The translations under genes were made by a program, and so were the position numbers. The notes under the pieces were generated by a model, which had not been told where the DNA came from, searched no databases, and saw only the letters and a list, made by a program, of their open reading frames with translations. From Emmonsiellopsis sp. PD_33 (taxonomy: Eukaryota; Ascomycota; Eurotiomycetes; Onygenales; Ajellomycetaceae), in assembly GCA_032988165.1 (NCBI GenBank), contig JANTQF010000034.1, positions 124,001 to 188,000 of the forward strand: DNA of 64,000 nt, in the 5' to 3' direction. Shown piece after piece: positions 26,201 to 34,842 of the stretch. Numbering within the stretch: the first letter of the stretch is position 1; the number at the start of each line of letters is the position of its first letter.

Positions 26201-27065
26201 ACCTGCAAGAGAGGATACACATTAATGTTAATCAATCACAAGTCCTTGATGTCAATCTCATGAATGAATTCTCATTCAGGCAGTAACTTCAGCAGCAAGG
26301 CAGTTCAGAAGACATCACTGTATTTGGATAGCAGGGCTTTCATACATTTCTCCTCCCTAGAATCAATTGGCACAGGTGGTTTCTTAGGTTCATCCTTTTG
26401 CTGCACAACATACAACATCATCTCTGCATGGCCCTTATAGCCCATTCAATGTATCTGATGGGACATCATGAGATTGAGGTCTTCAACCTGAGGAGCACCA
26501 AATGTGTGTCACATATCATGAGGAAGAATTTTGTGAACCTTTTTCTTCCTATTAGTTAGCCTCATGCAGCACATCACCCAATTGATGTTCAGGTTAAATT
26601 GTTTGAATCAATTCAATCCTAAGATGAGATCATATTCAACATTAGCAAGCTCACATGCCCAGATCCAACAGGACCATCCCCCAAAGTGCAGGGGGAATTT
26701 GATTTGGGTGGGCAAGAGGATTCATTTTTTATCCAGAAGTTTTACCCACTTGGGGTCCTCCACGCGCAAGGCCTCCAGTAATTGGCATGAGATATGATCT
26801 CTGATGTAGACCATGGAAGCACCTGTATCAGCTAGTGCTCAGATGAGCACCATACAGTCAGTTCTGATAAGGCCTGAATATGTTAGTAACCCCCCTCCAA
26901 CTGCATTCAAGTGTTCCTCCAACTTGTCAACTTCCTTCCCCAATTCCATCAGTCATTATCCCACATTTGTGGGGTCCAGCAGATCATGCAGGTCCTTCAG
27001 TTCAGGAACCTGCAAGGCTTTCCACAATCAATTAGTGAGCACCCCAGGACTTACTGATCCTGCAA
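23200..27065 (-). pseudogene. Pol of gypsy element E: protease, RT, RNase H, integrase
   Basis: This frame lies -1 to gag. Aspartic protease: ALADTGASMVYI near 26830. RT: 25995-25663 with KIDLLSGFYQV and HWCLVYLDDILVFSNS, YLDD intact. RNase H: FMIETDASEWVIG near 25310, KELLVI and TDHKSLTYL near 25100. Integrase: YWLGMENDVQDF and LNCQVTWGSK (zinc domain, about 24600), IAIDYVTGWPLMKAV (about 24400), MDNGVNLVGGS (about 24280), TNGKVERLNG (about 24180). The C-terminal extension (about 23950-23420) shows no obvious chromodomain. Frames stay open for long stretches and catalytic residues are mostly kept, but many TAG/TGA/TAA codons occur. Confidence 0.85.
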
Positions 27066-28520
27066 GTTTTTTGCTTCCTTGTTCTTAGGATTTATGGGGT
27101 AAGTCTGGATGCTGTGGTTCAGGTGACTGCAATGAAAACAGGCTTTGTGCCTCTTGCACCATGGTTTCCAGGCTTGGCTGTTCTTCTTTGAAGGATTCAG
27201 AGCTTCAATGATTGCATTAAGATTGATATCTATAGCATCAAGATCATGTGGTGCTGCTGCAGGAGTGTGTGTGTTCCTGGAAGTGTAGTTCACTGAATTT
27301 AAGTACTTCAGGGCAGTTTCCCAACAAAAAAGGACATCATAGGCTTCCTGAACAGTCTTCAGGTGAACATCCAAATGATTCCATTCACTTTTCATGACAT
27401 TAGATGCAAACATGATAAAGAAATCCAGTAGGTTCTGAGGTGGGAGTTATAGGGTCACCTCATTGTATAGCCTATTGAAATCAGCATAGTACAACATCAG
27501 GTCCTTGGTTTGGTAAAGATCCATGAATCATTTATTGCACTTCACATTAGCATTCAGTTCTTCAAAGTTCCTAATGACCCAGTGTGCAAAATCCTCCTAC
27601 ATCTTAGAAAGGGAGTAGTTGAGTGGATCATCCAAATAGAGTTTCTCAAGGCTCTTCCAAAGGTTTTTAGCACTCCCACAAAGCAAGTCAGTGCCCCTAA
27701 AGGCCTTCTGACAACTCATAGGGTTCTTTCCTGTGAGCTCCCACTCATTCTGAAAGTGAGCTTCCATCTTGACAACCCATTGCACAGCTGTGTCATCCTT
27801 ACACAGCCCATCATACATTGGGGGTTTTACTATCTCAGACATTTTGATATACCCTGAAGCAGGTGGTTCATTCCCCCAATCATCATCCCTTTACTCAGCC
27901 ATTCACCCCAATGGTAGATCATGTTTGGTTGGAGTGCTGATGCCTGGCATAAGGATGGTTAGTTCATTGATAATTCATGTGGACAGAAAGGGACTGTTGG
28001 ATCATTCCCTTGCCTGATGTTGGAGATTGGAGATCTGGTCATGCAGGATCAATTCTGAGTTCACCCAATTTTAGTGTGCATTGGTGAGTTCCTCCTTAAG
28101 AGCATTGTTCTGAATTCAGATGTTATGCAAATCATCCACTAACTTCATAATGGATTCCTTGTTCACCTGAATGGATTGCATGTTCTCATGACAGACAGCA
28201 TCCCTCATCTGCTCAGTTGCAGCCTTGCAGTTGTGCAAGATGGCTTGAAGGATGCTGTCCTGGGCTCCTGAGACTTCATCAGCAGGGATCAGGTGAAGCA
28301 TCCATTGGATGACATCTCACAGTTCAGGCAATAGTTGGCAGACATCATCAGGGCCCTGGTCATGGGCTCCAATGGAGGTATCCTGTAGTTCAGGATTCAT
28401 TGTTGCATCACAAGAGGTTTTCAGCTCATAGGAAGGTAAGGAAGATTCTTGTAGGAAGGGTTTGAGGATGTTGCTTTTGTCTCTCATCCCAGTGGACATT
28501 TTTGAGAGTTTTATATTCAT
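27051..28520 (-). pseudogene. Gag of gypsy element E
   Basis: The candidate start at 28520 gives MNIKLSKMSTGMRDKSN. The capsid-like core lies near 27842-27597 (MSEIVKPPMYDGL, AVQWVVKMEAHFQNEWELTG) and continues to 27051 (ADFNRLYNEVTL, SEWNHLDVHLKTVQEAYDVL). A zinc knuckle near 27130 reads CFHCSHLNHSIQTYP; its final Cys is Tyr here but Cys in element G (QTC). The frame ends in NLQDQ-stop at 27051, directly after the slippery heptamer. Confidence 0.8.
27066..27072 (-). promoter_or_regulatory. Candidate -1 ribosomal frameshift site (A AAA AAC), element E
   Basis: On the minus strand gag codons read GCA AAA AAC TTG CAG GAT CAG and then stop. The heptamer A AAA AAC is in the phase needed for -1 slippage, and the -1 frame continues LAGSVSPGVLTN into protease. 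The same heptamer in the same phase occurs in element G at 47288-47294. Confidence 0.6.
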
Positions 28521-28539
28521 GTGATAGGGGGTGTAGCCT

Positions 28540-28808
28540 TCTCCAGAATCACTGGCTACCCCTCTCTCATCTCAGGAAATCACTAAGGTTGCCATCACTT
28601 ATGCACAACCACATTGTTCATCTGAGGTCAGGTTGCATGACCTTGCATCCAGCTACATGGCATCCACATTCCATCTTGCAAGGGTGTTTTCTGGCAAATC
28701 TCAGGTGATTTTATAGGACCATCTGACATGGCACAATGAGCTATCTCATCAGTGGAAAGCCACATTGCTCAGCCATATGAACAGCCAGCATTTAGACATG
28801 CTACCAGA
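28540..28808 (-). promoter_or_regulatory. Leader and primer-binding site of gypsy element E
   Basis: Two bases inside the 5' LTR the minus strand reads TGGTAGCATG (28797-28806). TGGTAGC fits the 3' end of fungal initiator tRNA-Met, the usual primer of Ty1 and Ty3; the following G-to-A would be CpG decay. The rest up to about 28540 is leader with no clear coding. G keeps the mutated form TAGTAGTATA at 38109-38118. Confidence 0.6.
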
Positions 28809-28982
28809 TGTGATTCCAAAGGTGTCTGATTGTGTGAAAACTATGGAAAAGATTGTGTGATTATATACAATGAGATAGGTGAAGTCATAGTACAAAAAGG
28901 GGTGTAGTATGTAGTAGCACCAGGCAGTGCAATAGGGCTACATATGATCATGTGAACTGGTCACGTGATCCTGAAAACCACA
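28809..28982 (-). repeat. 5' LTR of gypsy element E
   Basis: 174 bp, TGTGATTCC...AACCACA on the plus strand. Against 20470-20643 it differs at only a few sites, such as TAGCACC/TAGTGCC, CAGTGCAATAG/CAGCATGATAG and TCACGTG/TCATGTG, all products expected from CG. Confidence 0.93.
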
Positions 28983-29003
28983 GTTGGGTGGGAAATCATA
29001 TTA

Positions 29004-29600
29004 CTATACTTAAAAAACATTAGCACATTACATTCAAGTTTGAAGCTAAATTATTATCAACTCAGCTCTTTCAAAATTATCAACAAGTAAGGAAAATAAG
29101 CATACAAACTGAAACTTATATTATAATATAAAGATATACATCTCATTTTTCATGTCTCATTACTTGAACTGTACCACACATGGCACAGTGAAATCTCAGA
29201 GGCCAAATCAATGATAATAGATGGAGTTAAGAAGTTCAAAATTAAAGAGATTCTAAGGAAGTATAACTATTTTAATAGCTAGTAGTACCTTATGCACTGG
29301 AAAAATATAATAAAGGTAGAGAATTCCTGGGAGAACATAGAAAATCTTGAGAATGCATAGGACCTAGTTGATGAGTTCAATGTGCAGTTTAGTTATAAGG
29401 TAATGAAGCTGAAGTACTATCAATCCAAGTGATAACTAGCCTGCATATAGAAAGAGAAGAAGAGGAAGAATAAGTTCCTAAAAATTAAATCTCATTATTT
29501 CATACTAATATTAAAAGCTCTAAGGGGTATAGTAGATAAAAAATAAATCAAAAAACATCAGAGAAAAATCAGAGTGCACACCACATCTAATCTAGGAGAG
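29004..29600 (+). pseudogene. Integrase C-terminus and chromodomain of gypsy element C
   Basis: This continues the pol frame cut at 18136. Near 29220-29380 the frame reads KKFKIKEILRKYNYF, YLMHWKNI, NSWENIENLENA and LVDEF, the fold order of chromodomains at the end of fungal chromovirus integrases, which direct insertion to marked chromatin. Equivalent pieces are in D (about 44400-44560) and, reversed, in B (about 10200-10400). Confidence 0.75.
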
Positions 29601-30551
29601 CAAACTATTTTCACTAAAGTTAGAATCAATCAAGCACATCAAGATGAAATAATTATACTTACATAAAGAACTAGAGTAACATCAAATAATCCATCCACCT
29701 CCTCCAACACTTTCTTATATTAAATGGCTACTTAACCCTATTACCATTAAATTTCAGGGAGTAACTGCATTGCACTAGCATACTTGGGCTTGTCTAATAG
29801 ATTCTCAAAGCAATTTAATTGCTCAGCCATATTAATCAACTTCATGACATCTATATACACATTAATGGGAACCTACAGCACAGTTAGTAATTAGTTTTTT
29901 TCTTTTTAAATTAACTGTAGGAAAACTCACCATCTTACAGTAATAATGATACTGCATATACTAAGAACAGTAAGTCACACACAGATTCTTAGAAGGGTAA
30001 TAAAATGCCTCTACATCAGCCTTAATGATTAAATAATAGATATACTTCCTGTATTATTTTAGTAAGTATAGACTCTTAGTAGACCTCTCCTAGTATTTAT
30101 CCTTCTTCTTCTTAGCTTTCTTCTCATCATTATTATTATCATCATTCTCATCCTTATCCTCCTTATCCTCATCTTTGTCCTCATTGTTGTCATCATCCTC
30201 CAGGGCTTGTGTGGCAAGCTACACAAAATCTCCAGCTAACCAGGTGGTAGGTATCAGAGTAGCAGAAGCAGAAGTAAGATAGATCAGAATAGTGAGAAGT
30301 ATAGAAGTAAATAGACAGCTAAACATGCAGAGAGGAGCAGCAGCAGCAGAAGACAGTATAGAGGCACACATAAAAGAGGGGCTATAGGAGAAGATAAAAG
30401 GAGAATCTTCACAGTAGGAGGGCATGGCCAGGAGGGAGCACAACAGAGTTTGAAGATCCTGGGGCAGAGGAGCACCACATAGAGAGATAGCCAGCCCCAT
30501 AAGGAGGTTAGAAGAGGAGAGAGAGCCTAACAGCACATATCCTCTACACAC
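29560..30551 (-). pseudogene. Antisense, intron-containing accessory gene of gypsy element C
   Basis: Starting near 30551 (MCRGYVLLGS), the frame runs 110 codons open through a hydrophobic Ser/Ala/Leu-rich region, one TAG, then LATQALEDDDNNEDKDEDKE and an acidic/basic tract, YLIIKADVEAFYYPSKNLCV and a Cys/His cluster. Intron 1 is 29873-29930 (GTGAGT, TACTAAC, TGTAG on the minus strand). The next exon gives LNCFENLLDKPKYASAM. Intron 2 is 29614-29662 (GTAAGT, CTAAC, TTTAG). The gene runs tail-to-tail into the chromodomain frame. Function unknown. Confidence 0.65.
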
Positions 30552-31291
30552 ATATAATAATATAGAAGTTTAGAGGATTATTTTAAATTGATATTTTTTA
30601 TTTCAGACTATTAAAATACACTTGTTAGTAATTTCTATGACATGGTACCTCAATAATATAAAAAAAGTAAAGAAAAGTAGCATATTATACTCAGATAATA
30701 TCATGCAGCTGTAACATACAAAAAGCAAAATAATCATCTAACTGCATAGACATGCATTTAGACTAGGTAATCTAAAAATAGAGTGCAATCAGTGTATAAA
30801 GCATTCATAAACTAGTGGAAGACATCATAGATGCTCAGACAAGAAGATATTATATTAGAGTAGATAATAAGTAGGATGATGGATCAAATCATAATACTAA
30901 TATTTAATAGAGGAAATCAAAGAATACAGTAAAGTAGAGAATATATATATTTATAGTTACACACTAAATTACTCATCTACTATCACCCAGACACTCAATC
31001 ATGAAAAACAAATATTAACTATGCTACATGCTAAATTATCTGGCAATAAAATCATTGATTCCTGCAATATAATTAGCCTGCAGAATATGAAACTACCTGA
31101 TCACAACAGCTCAAACCTTCTATTAAGTATAATAGCCTAAATCTTCTATTAAGTATAATAGCCTGAACCTTCTATAATATATAACAGCCTGAACCTTCTA
31201 TAATGTACATTACACATCAGCCTAATTCTTCAGCTACAACATGGAAAATCCATGAATCCACTGGAGGTCAGCTCCTAAAGGGGGGGGCAGT
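30552..31291 (+). other. 3' untranslated region of gypsy element C
   Basis: No coding frame is visible. It holds the promoter side of the antisense gene, the 26-bp repeat array at 31106-31209, and at its end the polypurine tract AAAGGGGGGGGCAG just before the 3' LTR. Confidence 0.6.
31106..31209 (+). repeat. 26-bp tandem repeat, four units (element C)
   Basis: Four units of ATAGCCTAAATCTTCTATTA-type sequence with about 26-bp period. D has about three units in the same place and B about four. Confidence 0.8.
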
Positions 31292-31610
31292 TATAACACA
31301 TAAAGGAGATCATACATCACATATAGATTAACTGCACCCTCAGACCTCAGATCTCAGACCTCAGGCCCAGCAATGTGCCTGATAGTGTGCCTGGCAATGC
31401 ACATATAGTGCATACTTAGTAGCTAGCTATTAATATATATACTGCACAGGTTTCTTATGAAAAGAATCAGTAAACAGTCTTATTACTATATGACCCCTAC
31501 ATTTAAAATATACATACATTTTTACCTGTCTATTCCCATCACACTGTTCAATAACTCATAGTCTGCCTTTTCAAATTAAAAAGCCTTTATATTTGATACC
31601 AGATATTACA
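31292..31610 (+). repeat. 3' LTR of gypsy element C
   Basis: 319 bp, TATAACACATAAAGG...ATATTACA, followed by the target duplication GGTAT. Confidence 0.93.
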
Positions 31611-32821
31611 GGTATATTCATTTTTTTTCCAGACTAGATTCTAGGTATTCATATAGTACCTCTAGTTCTTTAATAGAGAGATTATAGATTAGTTAATAGG
31701 AAAGTTCTTTTCTAAATATTAAATTAATTAGATGATTATATTATACATGTTTCAGAAGTAGTCCTACTACAGCTTCTGAGAAAATATCTTTATATTTATA
31801 GTAGGCTTCTAGTATTACTAGCTCCTCATCTAGAATTGCACTGAACAGAGCAATCAGTTTGTCTGCTTCCAGTTAATGTGGGTAGATAATATAAGCTATA
31901 CATCCAATTCTGACCACTATATTTACCTATTTCATGATGATGATTTTAATATTATTAACATGTAGTGTATAGTATATTCAGTGTGATTTTAACCATCAGA
32001 TGTCAGAATCTACAGCCTTAAGCTAGAGGAATCCTAGGATGATATTATAGCCTTTTATATTTATTACTTCAAAGTAAAAGCTCTGGTTGTAAGAGAGTCT
32101 CTTGTCATCAATTATATGTATATATATCTCATGTTAGTTATAGATTATGACTTAGTATCTGTTAATTGTACTGATCCAGCATGAATCTTCACTATCTTTT
32201 TTAAGGTACACTTTTGCTTATTTCTAGCTGATAAAATTTACTTCCATATCTAAGTTAATAAATACTCAGGCAATGACTAACCCTTAGGGGATTTCTAGCT
32301 ATATCTTAATTACTATTACTTCTTTGCTGTGCCTTCATCCCATTTTATTTACTTTCAGTGCTATGACAGTGCTCAGCACTGAGGGATCTAGTTTTTTAAC
32401 TCACACTTTTTCATGCACTTTTCAGGATGAAGTTCTCAGTAGTCATTAAGGATATAACCTAGTTTATCACAGTGAGAGCACTTAAGGTAAGAGGTGAACT
32501 TGAATTATAAGGATTAGCCTTTAAGTGCATAATTTAGGAATTTTTCCCTTTTAGACTCTATTTTCATCTGGGAATCAAAAGACTTCTTCTTGCACAGTGA
32601 ATTTGCAGTGATTTCCTGCTTGAATAAGAATAACTTTTAGTCCTTATAATATTACTTCATTTTACATAGAAATGTCAGTATCTCTTTATAATTCTTAGGA
32701 TCTCTCTTCACTAAATGCATATGAATCTAGATTTCCTCTCAGCAGCAGTTCATCAGGTTGGAACTGCACTATTCCTCCTGGATCTTATAAGGCAGGTATT
32801 TCTCCAGGTTGAGGAGATACT
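31611..32821 (-). pseudogene. Second half of gag and RT beginning of gypsy element B
   Basis: Read leftward from 32821, the sequence matches C from about 14340 to 15570, including the complements of SEAYYKYKDIFSEA and the CCHC-knuckle region. It is joined directly to the inner edge of the 5' LTR, so the primer site and about 0.8 kb of gag are missing. Confidence 0.75.
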
Positions 32822-33140
32822 TGTAATGTCTGGCATTAAATATAAAGGCTTTTTGATTTGAAAAGGCAGACTATGAGTTGTTGAACAGTGTGATGGGAAT
32901 AGACAGGTAAAAATGTATGTATATTTCAAATATAGAGGTCATATAGTAATAGGACTGTTTGCTGGTTCTTTTCATAAGAAACCTGTGCAGCATATATATC
33001 AATAGCTAGCTACTGAGTGCACACCATGTGCACATTGCCAGGCACACTATTAGATGCACTGCTGAGCCTGAGGTTCAAGATCTGAGATCTGAGAGCACAG
33101 TTAATCTACATGTGATGTATGGTCTCCTTTATGTGTTACA
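32822..33140 (-). repeat. 5' LTR of gypsy element B
   Basis: 319 bp, TGTAATGTCTGGC...TATGTGTTACA on the plus strand, followed by TTCTA, the duplication matching TTCCA at 7994-7998. Confidence 0.93.
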
Positions 33141-34427
33141 TTCTACCTCCTGAGGTAAGGCTGGAGAAGGCATGTATGAATTATACTTTAAGAATAATAA
33201 AAATGAGCTTGAAATATTCAATTAGATAGAGAGTTTCCTCATCTTATTCACCATATAACTCAGGAAATGAGTTAGATTGGAATAAGTATGAAGATTGGAA
33301 TGAAAACTCAGAGAATTCATTGAAGTTAGTGCCTTCCCAGCTTTATAGAATATATTCTATAGTTAAAGGATGCTTTGAAAGCCTTAATATAGAAGATATT
33401 CAACATGAGAGGTTATATTCTTAGAGAAAAACTTTGCAGAATCTAATTGATATTGATATTAGTATCTTATTAAAAGAGGAAGAAAAGAAAATGCATCTTT
33501 AAAAACTAGAGAGGATTAATAAAGATAGAGCTTTATTAATATATTCAGATGATTTAAAAAGTGAACAAGATGATATAAAAGCTGGTTTAACTTTCAAACA
33601 TTCTAAAATGAACTCTGAGTATACTTTAGACTTCTGAAATCTAGAAAGAGAGTGTGAAGTCTTTAATGCAGAGCTTTTTGCAATTTAAAAGACCTTTCTT
33701 CTGACAGGAAAGATGGTTAGGAAAGATATAACTATTCAGAATGTATAGATCTTCTCTGATAGTCAAGTAGCCTTAAAGAGACTTCAAAGAAATAAGATTC
33801 ATAATAGTCAAATGAATCTGGATACTATCTAAAGAGCTTTAAATCAGACTTTAAGGCTAAAATCTGATGTTCAATTTCATTTACACTGGGTCCCAGCTCA
33901 TATGGGGATACAGGATAATGAAAAGGCAGATTTAGTAGCTAAGAATGTAGCTAAAAAATCATTTTCTTCAGTAAAAACTATGTTCTAGTCATTTATTAAG
34001 AGGAGAATAAAAGAGATTTGTCTTGATAAATAGATTGAGATATGGGATTCTCAGAGGAAAAGCCAGGATTATGCTGATTTAAGTCCAAAATCAAGATAGA
34101 AAGCTAGATTAATTAATTGTAAGAAGAAAATATTCTCTTCTATTATTCAATTAAAGCTTGGATATGGCTATTTCAAGTCATATCTTAAAAGGTTTAGGGA
34201 TAATTCAAATGATTTATGCTCATGTGGATTGGTTAAGAATTCTTATCATTTATTAATAACTTGTTCATTATATAGTGATATAAAAGCTAAACTTCTTAAA
34301 AAGCATGAAATTAATCAAGTAAATATAGAGTTTCTATTTCAAACTGAGATAAGAATAAAGTATTTAATTGAGTTTCTTCAGGTAACTAGAATTGCTACCA
34401 GAGATTGAAGACTAGAAGTAGATGTTT
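33141..34427 (+). pseudogene. RNase H and C-terminal part of LINE copy 1 ORF2
   Basis: The ORF2 frame resumes after gypsy B with PPEVRLEKACMNYTLRI, joining EASIP at 7998. RNase H motifs follow: LIYSDDLKS (near 33540), NAELFAI, IFSDSQVALKRLQ and HWVPAHMGIQDNEKADLVAK (near 33885-33950), the D-E-D-H/D order of LINE-encoded RNase H. The C-terminus has CSCGL...YHLLITCSLY (near 34220), a Cys/His finger seen in such ORF2 proteins. Several TAG/TGA codons interrupt it. Confidence 0.85.
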
Positions 34428-34836
34428 AAAGAATGTTTTATATCCTATATTTATAGGGAGAGTTCTGATTTATTTTTGAACTTTTCATTCTTTTATTTTC
34501 TTTCTTATATTTTTATTTGAAGTCATTCTGACAGCTATTACAGCTATTTTCCTTAAAAAGTTTATTTATTTTATCTATTTTTACATTCTTTAGCTTTTTC
34601 TTTATTTTCTTTACACATTATCTATCTGAGATGAATGGTTTGAGAACTGTTGTTTATAAAAAATGCAGTTTTAATAGCTTCTTTATTCTGGGCTGGAATT
34701 CTGTTATTGCAAGTTATAAATTAGGCCTGTATATTAGATAGTTTGAGCTAGAAAATCCTAAGTTTATACTTAGATAGATGTCATAGTCACTGACTGCCAT
34801 ACACCTTAAATGAAGAATAATAATAATAATAATAAT
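34428..34836 (+). other. 3' UTR and (AAT)n tail of LINE copy 1
   Basis: No coding after the RNase H/finger frame. The element ends in a run of AAT units at about 34814-34836, followed by ATTATTATTATAG that probably belongs to the target. Confidence 0.65.
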
Positions 34837-34842
34837 TATTAT

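Larger units (their letters stand above)
20470..28982 (-). mobile_element. Gypsy element E (174-bp-LTR family), minus strand
   Basis: E (8513 bp) lies in the right end of transposon F with a 4-bp duplication GTTG (20466-20469, 28983-28986). LTRs are 28809-28982 (5') and 20470-20643 (3'), both 174 bp, differing mainly at decayed CpG sites. Read leftward: 5' LTR, primer site, gag, slippery heptamer, protease, RT, RNase H, integrase, long tail, then a plus-strand antisense gene and the 3' LTR. By nesting it is the youngest insertion in the 4.4-34.8 kb nest. Confidence 0.95.
18137..29001 (+). mobile_element. Fot1/pogo-like DNA transposon F, hosting gypsy E in its right end
   Basis: F is flanked by TA on both sides (18135-18136, 29002-29003), as in the Tc1/mariner superfamily. 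The left end begins ATGTGACTTCCCACCC; the complement of the right end begins ATATGATTTCCCACCC. The TIR continues for about 37 bp with a doubled CCCACCCAAT block. Gypsy E sits inside the right TIR, leaving 15 bp of F beyond it. Without E the transposon is about 2.35 kb, normal for a fungal pogo element. Nearly all CpG dinucleotides of the window lie in F. Confidence 0.92.
13201..31610 (+). mobile_element. Gypsy element C (319-bp-LTR family), plus strand, hosting transposon F
   Basis: C lies in element B with a perfect 5-bp duplication GGTAT (13196-13200 and 31611-31615). LTRs are 13201-13519 and 31292-31610, each 319 bp. Its own sequence totals about 7.5 kb, matching element D (7526 bp). Order: 5' LTR, self-complementary primer site, gag with a CCHC knuckle, RT, RNase H, integrase, [transposon F], integrase C-end with chromodomain, antisense gene, 26-bp repeats, polypurine tract, 3' LTR. 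Confidence 0.95.
7999..33140 (-). mobile_element. Gypsy element B (319-bp-LTR family), minus strand, hosting element C
   Basis: B lies in LINE copy 1 with a 5-bp duplication (TTCCA/TTCTA). Its 3' LTR is 7999-8324 and its 5' LTR 32822-33140. Internal sequence is 8325-13200 and 31611-32821, split by element C. Removing C leaves about 6.7 kb, some 0.8 kb shorter than element D; the missing part runs from the 5' LTR edge through the first half of gag. B also carries the family's antisense gene on the plus strand near 9.1-10.1 kb. Confidence 0.9.
4401..34836 (+). mobile_element. Tad-like non-LTR retrotransposon (LINE copy 1), split by nested elements
   Basis: The LINE occupies 4401-7998 and 33141-34836, about 5.3 kb once the nested insertions are removed. 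In order it has a 5' leader (4401-5125), ORF1 with a zinc-knuckle region, reverse transcriptase, and an RNase H domain beyond the insertion. The 3' end is an (AAT)n tract near 34814-34836, typical of LINE tails. The 5' leader matches LINE copy 2 from about 61400 onward. Apurinic-type endonuclease is missing: ORF1 jumps at about 6468 to the sequence just before RT. Gypsy B sits in the coding region and duplicated 5 bp (TTCCA 7994-7998, TTCTA 33141-33145). Confidence 0.9.

Noticed and set aside
28797..28808. Possible tRNA-derived gene fragment
   Set aside because: Only about 7-10 bases match an initiator tRNA end, in the place of a primer-binding site; no tRNA cloverleaf.
31106..31209. Short direct repeats considered as a CRISPR array
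   Set aside because: Units are contiguous without spacers, recur inside three retrotransposons, and the genome is fungal.
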